A stretch of 7,605 nt of DNA from an uncultured Collinsella sp. (GTDB taxonomy: Bacteria; Actinomycetota; Coriobacteriia; Coriobacteriales; Coriobacteriaceae), in the NCBI GenBank assembly GCA_937958315.1, contig CALFGH010000250.1:1-7605 (forward strand), in the 5' to 3' direction. The notes under the pieces are model-generated. The model saw nothing but the letters and a program-made list of their open reading frames with translations. It had not been told where the DNA came from and did not search any database. A program made the translations under genes and the position numbers. Positions within the stretch are counted from its first letter, which is position 1. Each line of letters begins with the position of its first letter. Below, piece after piece: positions 1 through 5,300 of this stretch.

Positions 1-89
1 GCTTTGAGGCGGCACTCACCGACAAGGCCGCTAAGCAGCGCATGTGGGCCTACATCAAGCAGCTGACCCCGGCAGCCGCGCCGCTGTAG
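1..89 (+). CDS. C-terminal end of an unidentified protein (5' truncated)
   Basis: An open frame enters from the left edge, with the first whole codon at base 3, and ends at a TAG at 87-89. It leaves 28 residues, starting FEAALTDKAAKQRM and ending in an alanine/proline-rich tail (LTPAAAPL). The charged, helix-forming composition and GC-rich third positions look like a real coding end, and no other frame across this stretch reads as a better candidate. The fragment is too short to identify and shows no catalytic or membrane motif. It converges on the histidine kinase gene, whose stop lies 60 bases away, so it belongs to a separate transcription unit. Confidence 0.5.
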   Translation, partial: FEAALTDKAAKQRMWAYIKQLTPAAAPL

Positions 90-149
90 CGGACCGGAGC
101 CGGCAAGGCGGTCCTGACGGGTCGAGCGCGGCGCCGACTTGTCGCGCCC
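90..149. terminator. Convergent gap with hairpin, possible weak bidirectional terminator
   Basis: This 60-base gap lies between two convergent genes. Bases 130-148 can fold as GGCGC, a bulged C, GAC, a TT turn, then GTC and GCGCC. Read on the minus strand, the hairpin begins one base after the kinase stop codon. A second, weaker inverted pair, GGACCG (91-96) and CGGTCC (109-114), follows the stop of the left-hand gene. Neither is followed by a clear T-run, so this is not a textbook intrinsic terminator. The placement is what suggests a role in ending transcription. Confidence 0.3.
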
Positions 150-1427
150 TTACATCACGGCGCGAAGCTCAAACCGGTCGCCGTTGATGCGAAACTGGCA
201 GTTGCCGTTCATGCGTTCGACGGCAAGCTTAATGCTCTTGGTTCCAAAGCCGTGTCCGGTGTGCCCGGCTACGGGCATGCCGTCGACCATGCGCGGCGGG
301 CGCCCAAACGTGTTGGAGACCAAAAGGAGCAGTTGCCCGTCCTCGCAACGCAGGTCCAGATCGACAAATCGCTTGCCCTGGGGGGCGGCGCTTGCGGCGA
401 CGATGGCGTTGTCCAGGGCGTTTGAGAGCACGCTAAACAGATCGACGTCGGCTACATGGACGCTCTCGGGCACGGCAGCGCGCAAATCGGCGGTGATGCC
501 GTTTCGGTTGATATCGGAGCTAAATGACGAAAGCACGATATTGACCGTGTCGTTGGCGCAGTAGCGGCGCACGGCGGTGCGGTCGTTCGTCTCGCAGAGC
601 TCGTCGATGCGCTCGAGTGCCTCGTCGATGCGGCCCTCCTCGATCAAAGCCGCAAGGCCGCGCAGGAAGTGCCGCATGTCATGGCGGAGGACCGAAAGCT
701 CACGTCCAGATTGGCGCCAGGCCTCGAGTTCCTTGATGGCCGCGCTGTCGCGGGTCGCAAGCATCCAGCGCTCGCGCTCGGCGGTTTCCTTTGCCTCGTA
801 TTCGCGCAGATACACAGCAAGAAACATAAGGTAGAACGCGCAAAGCGCAAACGCCAAAAACTCAACCGTCACCACGGAGCCCGAGTGGAAGAGCGTGGTG
901 TAGACGTTAGTGGCGTAGTCAAAGATGTAATAGACGAGCGGCAGGATGAGTAGAATCTCGAGCTCGGTGGGGCTTTTAACCGCCAGGCGCGGGCCGATGT
1001 CGCTGGCCCAATGCAGCAGGATTGCAAAGACGGCGGCCGTGGTGATAATGCGTGCCACGTAGTACGCGATTTGCGAGTCGGTGGCGGCGAGCGCGGCGAT
1101 GCCCACCCAGTTGCTGAACTGGCAGCTCAGATAAGCACTGGTGACGCCCAGCATAACGAGCAGCGGGCTCAGGCGATAGCGCGCGCACAGATAGATGACG
1201 AGCGGCAGATGCACGACGAGCGGATATGCCTGACGGGCGAAAAGCTCGCCGCCGACGGCGTCGGCGAGGCCGAATGCGCATCCGGTTACGGCACTGACCA
1301 TCACGAGCTCAAGCGCATGGCGCCGGTTGATCTCGATGCCGCAGAGCGCCGCCGAGGCAAAAACGCCAAAAAGCAGGGTTGTTGCGTGGTGGATGGCCCA
1401 AAGTATCATCTCGGCCGTGGGGAGCAT
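150..1427 (-). CDS. GHKL-family sensor histidine kinase (AgrC/VirS-like)
   Basis: This 425-residue membrane kinase would autophosphorylate on histidine and pass the phosphate to the response regulator encoded just upstream. Residues 1-207 are a sensor of about seven hydrophobic segments (roughly 8-30, 39-56, 66-82, 84-103, 121-140, 155-177 and 186-207), with no large extracellular domain. A charged, probably coiled-coil linker (about 208-247) leads to the H-box RHDMRH, where H249 is the expected phosphoacceptor. The N-box is LSNALDNA (N336, D339, N340) and the glycine box is GHGFG (G391, G393, G395), which together form the GHKL ATPase fold. The ATG at 1427 was chosen over a longer frame reaching 1586 because it has a GGGAGG ribosome site five bases upstream and its A is also the last base of the regulator's TGA stop (TGATG). 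The longer start would run 159 bases into the regulator gene. The family is clear; the signal sensed is unknown, and no peptide-precursor or AgrB-like gene is in the window. Confidence 0.96.
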   Translation of the reverse strand: MLPTAEMILWAIHHATTLLFGVFASAALCGIEINRRHALELVMVSAVTGCAFGLADAVGGELFARQAYPLVVHLPLVIYLCARYRLSPLLVMLGVTSAYLSCQFSNWVGIAALAATDSQIAYYVARIITTAAVFAILLHWASDIGPRLAVKSPTELEILLILPLVYYIFDYATNVYTTLFHSGSVVTVEFLAFALCAFYLMFLAVYLREYEAKETAERERWMLATRDSAAIKELEAWRQSGRELSVLRHDMRHFLRGLAALIEEGRIDEALERIDELCETNDRTAVRRYCANDTVNIVLSSFSSDINRNGITADLRAAVPESVHVADVDLFSVLSNALDNAIVAASAAPQGKRFVDLDLRCEDGQLLLLVSNTFGRPPRMVDGMPVAGHTGHGFGTKSIKLAVERMNGNCQFRINGDRFELRAVM

Positions 1428-2149
1428 CAGCGCCTCCCGCCCTCGAACCGTGCCGCAAAGTAGGCATCCTGGAAACCCTGCTTGCAGCTGCGCGCCAGCG
1501 GGATGCAAGCGCCCGAGCGCATGACGATATCCGTGCGGTTGAAGTGGTCGATATTGCGCAGGTTGAACTGGTAGCTGCGGTGGCATTTAAAGAAGCTCGC
1601 GTTTTTGGCTAGCTGGTCCTCGATGTTGCGGAACGGCTCGAGCGCCTCGATATCGCGCCCGTCGCGCAGGTGGAATACCACGTGCTTGTTGCGGGCCTCG
1701 GCGTATTCGATATCGGACAGGCGCAGGGCGTGGTAGCCAAAGGACGTTTTGGTTACGAGCTCATCGGTCGCGGCGGGTCGCATGCTCGAAAGCTCGTCGA
1801 GCAGTTGCGCCAGGCGTCCGTACGCTACGGGCTTGAGCAGGTAGTCGAAGGCGCGGACCTCATAGGACTCCAGCGCGAACTCGGGCGACGAGGTGAGGAA
1901 CACCAGGCGCACGGCGGTGTCGGATTGGCGCAGCTCCCGCGCGGTGTCCATGCCGTTGACGAGCGGCATGATCATGTCGAGCAGAATGATGTCGGCGCGC
2001 GATGCGGCATGGCGGGCCAGCAGGTCTTCGCCGCGCGTGACGAGCGCAACGTCGACTGCCGTGCCCGTCTCGGTCGACCAGCGGTCGATCATCCGGTGCA
2101 GTCCATCTAGAAAAGCGACGTCGTCGTCGCAGGCGATAATCTTGAGCAT
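1427..2149 (-). CDS. LytTR-family response regulator
   Basis: This 240-residue cytoplasmic transcription factor is the partner of the kinase encoded next. Residues 1-118 form a CheY-like receiver: the acidic pair D8/D9, phosphoacceptor D58 in LLDMIMP, T86 in FLTSS, and K106 in LLKP. Residues about 130-235 form a LytTR DNA-binding domain, including the family-typical FFKCHRSYQFNL segment (about 186-197) and a C-terminal IPLARS stretch. The length is normal for AgrA/LytR-type regulators. The start at 2149 (MLKIIACDDD) puts the first beta strand directly at the N terminus, and AAGGGGG lies five bases upstream. A longer frame to 2275 adds a 42-residue arginine-rich leader that does not belong to the receiver fold. 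Regulators of this family usually bind pairs of short direct repeats. A direct repeat pair lies in the intergenic region upstream, but its sequence does not match the classical AT-rich LytTR consensus. Confidence 0.97.
   Translation of the reverse strand: MLKIIACDDDVAFLDGLHRMIDRWSTETGTAVDVALVTRGEDLLARHAASRADIILLDMIMPLVNGMDTARELRQSDTAVRLVFLTSSPEFALESYEVRAFDYLLKPVAYGRLAQLLDELSSMRPAATDELVTKTSFGYHALRLSDIEYAEARNKHVVFHLRDGRDIEALEPFRNIEDQLAKNASFFKCHRSYQFNLRNIDHFNRTDIVMRSGACIPLARSCKQGFQDAYFAARFEGGRR
1433..1438 (-). promoter_or_regulatory. Ribosome binding site deciding the kinase start
   Basis: GGGAGG on the minus strand sits five bases before the kinase ATG, inside the last codons of the regulator gene. 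With the TGATG stop/start overlap it supports translational coupling, and it argues against the upstream in-frame starts. Confidence 0.8.
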
Positions 2150-2154
2150 TCGGG

Positions 2155-2161
2155 CCCCCTT
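2155..2161 (-). promoter_or_regulatory. Ribosome binding site of the response regulator
   Basis: AAGGGGG on the minus strand lies five bases before the ATG at 2149. It fixes the start at MLKIIACDDD rather than at the longer frame reaching 2275. Confidence 0.75.
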
Positions 2162-2273
2162 AGTAGTTCGATTTTGCCACATTGGGTGCGCGCCGCCCGC
2201 GGAGGTGTGCCCCGTTTGCGCCCCACGACGTGCAACTCGCGCCAAGCGGCAGGGCGTTAGAAAGTGCAGCAGC

Positions 2274-2300
2274 AAAATAATCCATGGATAAACATGTCAA
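2274..2300 (-). promoter_or_regulatory. Candidate sigma-70-type promoter of the regulator-kinase operon
   Basis: On the minus strand a perfect TTGACA (2300 to 2295) is followed after 15 bases by TATTTT (2279 to 2274), which matches TATAAT at four of six positions. The AT-rich patch stands out against GC-rich surroundings. Transcription from here would give a leader of about 120 bases before the regulator start. The 15-base spacer is shorter than the optimal 17, so the promoter may be weak or activator-dependent. No equally good promoter was found for the plus-strand gene. Confidence 0.45.
2280..2289. promoter_or_regulatory. 10-bp perfect palindrome in the promoter spacer
   Basis: ATCCATGGAT is a perfect palindrome that fills most of the spacer of the candidate operon promoter and abuts its -10 element. 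A dimeric regulator bound here would block RNA polymerase. A 10-bp palindrome can occur by chance, so the operator reading is tentative. Confidence 0.25.
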
Positions 2301-2303
2301 TCG

Positions 2304-2341
2304 ATGCCGGCGGTCGGACGGGGAATCATGCCGGCCGTCGG
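2304..2341. repeat. Pair of 14-bp direct repeats in the divergent intergenic region
   Basis: ATGCCGGCGGTCGG (2304-2317) and ATGCCGGCCGTCGG (2328-2341) match at 13 of 14 positions and start 24 bp apart. The first copy begins four bases beyond the TTGACA element of the operon promoter, in the usual position for an activator. The second copy ends 50 bases before the start codon of the giant plus-strand gene. Paired direct repeats about two helical turns apart are how LytTR regulators normally bind. The spacing here is slightly long and the sequence GC-rich, so this is a candidate operator only. Confidence 0.45.
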
Positions 2342-2379
2342 CGCCAAACGATAACGAGCATTGCGAAAGCATAGGGGTA

Positions 2380-2386
2380 AGGGGAG
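2380..2386 (+). promoter_or_regulatory. Ribosome binding site of the giant surface protein
   Basis: AGGGGAG lies five bases before the ATG at 2392. That spacing favours this ATG over the adjacent in-frame GTG at 2389 and over the later ATGs at 2407 and 2413. All three starts in the window that can be judged use a strong purine-rich site with the same five-base spacer. Confidence 0.75.
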
Positions 2387-2391
2387 CTGTG

Positions 2392-5300
2392 ATGAGGGAG
2401 AAGAAGATGGGGATGCGCAGACTTGCTGCTTGCGTGCTGGCCGCAGCGCTGGCGCTTGGGGGTGCGGCGACGACGCTCGCCACGCCTACGGTAGCGGAGG
2501 CGTATCCGTCCGCCGCGATCAAACCGAAACACCTGAAAAGCGAGCTTTCGTATGGCGAAAGTGATGTAATCCAACTTTCCGGCGGCAAAGACTATCGGTT
2601 TGCCGGCACGGTTGATATCGACCACTATGAGGTCGAGGGCGGCACCAAGGAGAATCCGACCCGCCTATATTTCACCGATAGCTCGTCTCTGGGCGGTCCG
2701 CTGACCGTTAAGCGCGACCTTACGTATTCGCAGCACCCCCTCTTTGTGCTTAAGGGCGGTTATGTCGAGTTCATCGGCGATTCAGGCACTTCGGCCGAGG
2801 TCCGCTGCGATGGAAAAACGTTTTTGAGCGATAGCAACGATTACGAAGCACGTGGAGGTGTCGATAAGCCGAATACGGGCAAGAGCCTCAACCTTTCCGT
2901 GAAAAACCTCAAGCTTGTTTCAAGGACCGATAACAAAGATACCGTTCGGGCAATCACGCTCTATGGAACTATGGGTGCGGGGGAGACGGCCAGCTTCACG
3001 AACGTGAATGTCAGCGGTTGGAAATGCTGCAAGAACAACGCATTCAAGGTTGACCAGGGTAATGAAATTTACGAAGCCTCGCCGGCGCCTGTGACTATCA
3101 GAGGCAGCCAGGTCGCGGTGGATGCAACGTTTGTCAACTGCACGTTTAAAAATAATAGTGATGACTGCGTCGGCGCCTTGAGCGTGGTCGGGCGGTCGAA
3201 GACTCCAAAAGTTACGTTGAACGGCTGTACGTTCGAAAACAACAGTCAAGGAATGATTGCATGCGACGAGATGAAGGTTGAGAGCGGTCATGTGCATGCG
3301 GGCAATATTGGCGTCAAAAATGCCATAGTTGCTCTGAATAACTGCAGCATTCGTTCAACAAATAACGCGTCATGGAATGGACCCTGCTCTTATATGTTCA
3401 AGGTGTGGGATATTCAATATCAGATGCACATGACGAGTGCCATTGCGGTGGCAAAGGATGCGTCGTGCACCATAAACGGTACGGTTATCGACGATTCGTT
3501 CGTGTTCCCCTCTGATTATTTCAACGGTCGCGACATAAGCGGTCAGGACGAGAAGCGCTGCGCAATTTATGCCCTTGGTTCTGTGGCGCTCGCTGGCAAC
3601 ACGAAGGTCACTACGGCCAAGGCGAAGGGTGTCGATGCGTCCGATGTCGGTAGCTACGGTAAGGTTCACGTCGATAAGTCTTTTGCGGGCGAAGCCGTCC
3701 TGTCTGTCGACGATACCAAGTTCGATCCCGAGTCCAATAAGCAGTACTACTACTATGAGTATGTGAACCTTGGCACGAGCGATCTTTCGCAGGAGGATCT
3801 TGCGAGCAGGCTCAAGCTTGCCAACGCCGACCTTGCATATGACGTTACCGGTGACAAGGTCAAGGTCATCCATCGCAAGCACGAGCACGAGTGGACCTAT
3901 TCCGCCAACAAGGATGGGTACAGCATCGCGGCTACGTGCAAAGGACAGTATGAGGCCTCACACTGTGTCTACTCCAGGGACGGCGAGACGATCTCGCTGA
4001 TGTCGTCCAAGAGAGGCGACCTGAGCTTTACCTACAACGGCAAACAGCGCGACGCCGTGCTTGCTACGACTAAGCCGTCTCAAAAGGACAACGCTGTGGC
4101 CCAGGGCAAGGTAAAGATTGTGTGCGCACGCTTTTACCGTTGCGCGGATGAGAATGACACCGTGGGCATCGAGATGGAAGGGTCGCAGCCGTGCGATGCG
4201 GGCACCTATCGCGTGGTGGCGACGGTTGCCATCGAGGGACAAAGCGATGTTACGCTCGAGCGCGTGTTCAAGATCAACCCCGCCTCGCTTGCGGAGAAGG
4301 ACTCCAACCGCAAGGATCTTTGCAAGATCGAAGTCATCGGCTACGACAAGCTGAAGGATAGCGTCAGGTTCAGCAACGGTGACGTGCTCAACGACGTTCC
4401 GTCTTATAAGTGGACGGGCGAGGAGATAACGCCTCGCATTAAGGTGACGTATAAGCTTGGCGGCGAATGGATCGAGCTTAAAGAGGGCGTCGATTTCGAA
4501 CGCCTCGCTTGGGGCGAATCGGTTTCGGAGAAAGATCCAGGTGCGTACCGGAGCCAGCTCTGGGGCCTGGGAAACTTCGCATCCTACGAGTCAATTTACT
4601 CCTGCAAGTTTTTCTACTGGAGCATCTACGGCACGCAGTTCGAGAATGTTCAGGCCAAGGGCTTTGACGGCACCTATGATGGCAAGGCTCACTCGCCGTC
4701 GGTGACGGTTGACAACGCCCCCGAGGGCATGCAGGTCGAATATAGCGTCGATGGTGGCTTGCTGTACGAAGACCGAATCCCCTCCTATACCAATGTTACG
4801 CGCGATGTCTATGACAACGTGTGTGCCGAGACAATTAAGTACCGCATTACCGCACCCGACTACGTGCCGGTGGAGGGAGAGCTTAAGATCAAGATCGCCC
4901 CCGCCGATCAGGCCGCTCCCAAGGATGTCAAGGCGACGGCCGCGACCGGGCATGCCTTGGCGGATGGCAGCATCGACGGGATTGATAACACCTACGAATG
5001 GAAAGCCGAGGCCGCCGGCGACTATCAGTGGATTGCCGAAGGCGAGACGTCGGTTAAGGGCCTCGCCGCTGGCAAATACAGCGTTCGCCTTAAGGCCGAC
5101 CGTAACCATAACGCCTCCGAGGCCCTGACGGTTGAGGTTAAGGACGGCCCTAAGAAGGCCGACGGTAGCGGTTGGAAACATGACGACGCCGAACACTGGA
5201 ACACCTGCACCTGTGGCAAGGAGGACGTTGACCGCGCAAAGCATGACTTTGAGTGGGTCGTCGACCAGGCCGCTACGGCTGATAAGCCCGGTTCCAAGCA

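Noticed and set aside
1428..1586. A 53-residue N-terminal extension of the kinase.
   Set aside because: It overlaps the regulator's DNA-binding domain in another frame, is rich in P, Q, G and R, and lacks the ribosome site that the ATG at 1427 has.
2150..2275. A 42-residue N-terminal extension of the response regulator.
   Set aside because: The receiver fold begins at MLKIIACDDD. The extension is arginine-rich and falls in the leader between the promoter candidate and a good ribosome site.
139..2291. Several plus-strand open frames of 65-150 codons opposite the kinase and regulator genes.
   Set aside because: They are antisense to two well-identified genes, arginine/serine-rich, and without domains.
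2342..2361. GTT-containing minus-strand motifs (TCGTTATC, ATCGTTTGG) as classical LytTR boxes.
   Set aside because: Each misses positions of the consensus and their spacing is too short for a normal LytTR pair, so chance is a sufficient explanation.
2150..2391. A small peptide gene (AgrD-like) in the intergenic region.
   Set aside because: No short frame with a ribosome site, hydrophobic or amphipathic leader and cysteine-containing core was found on either strand.
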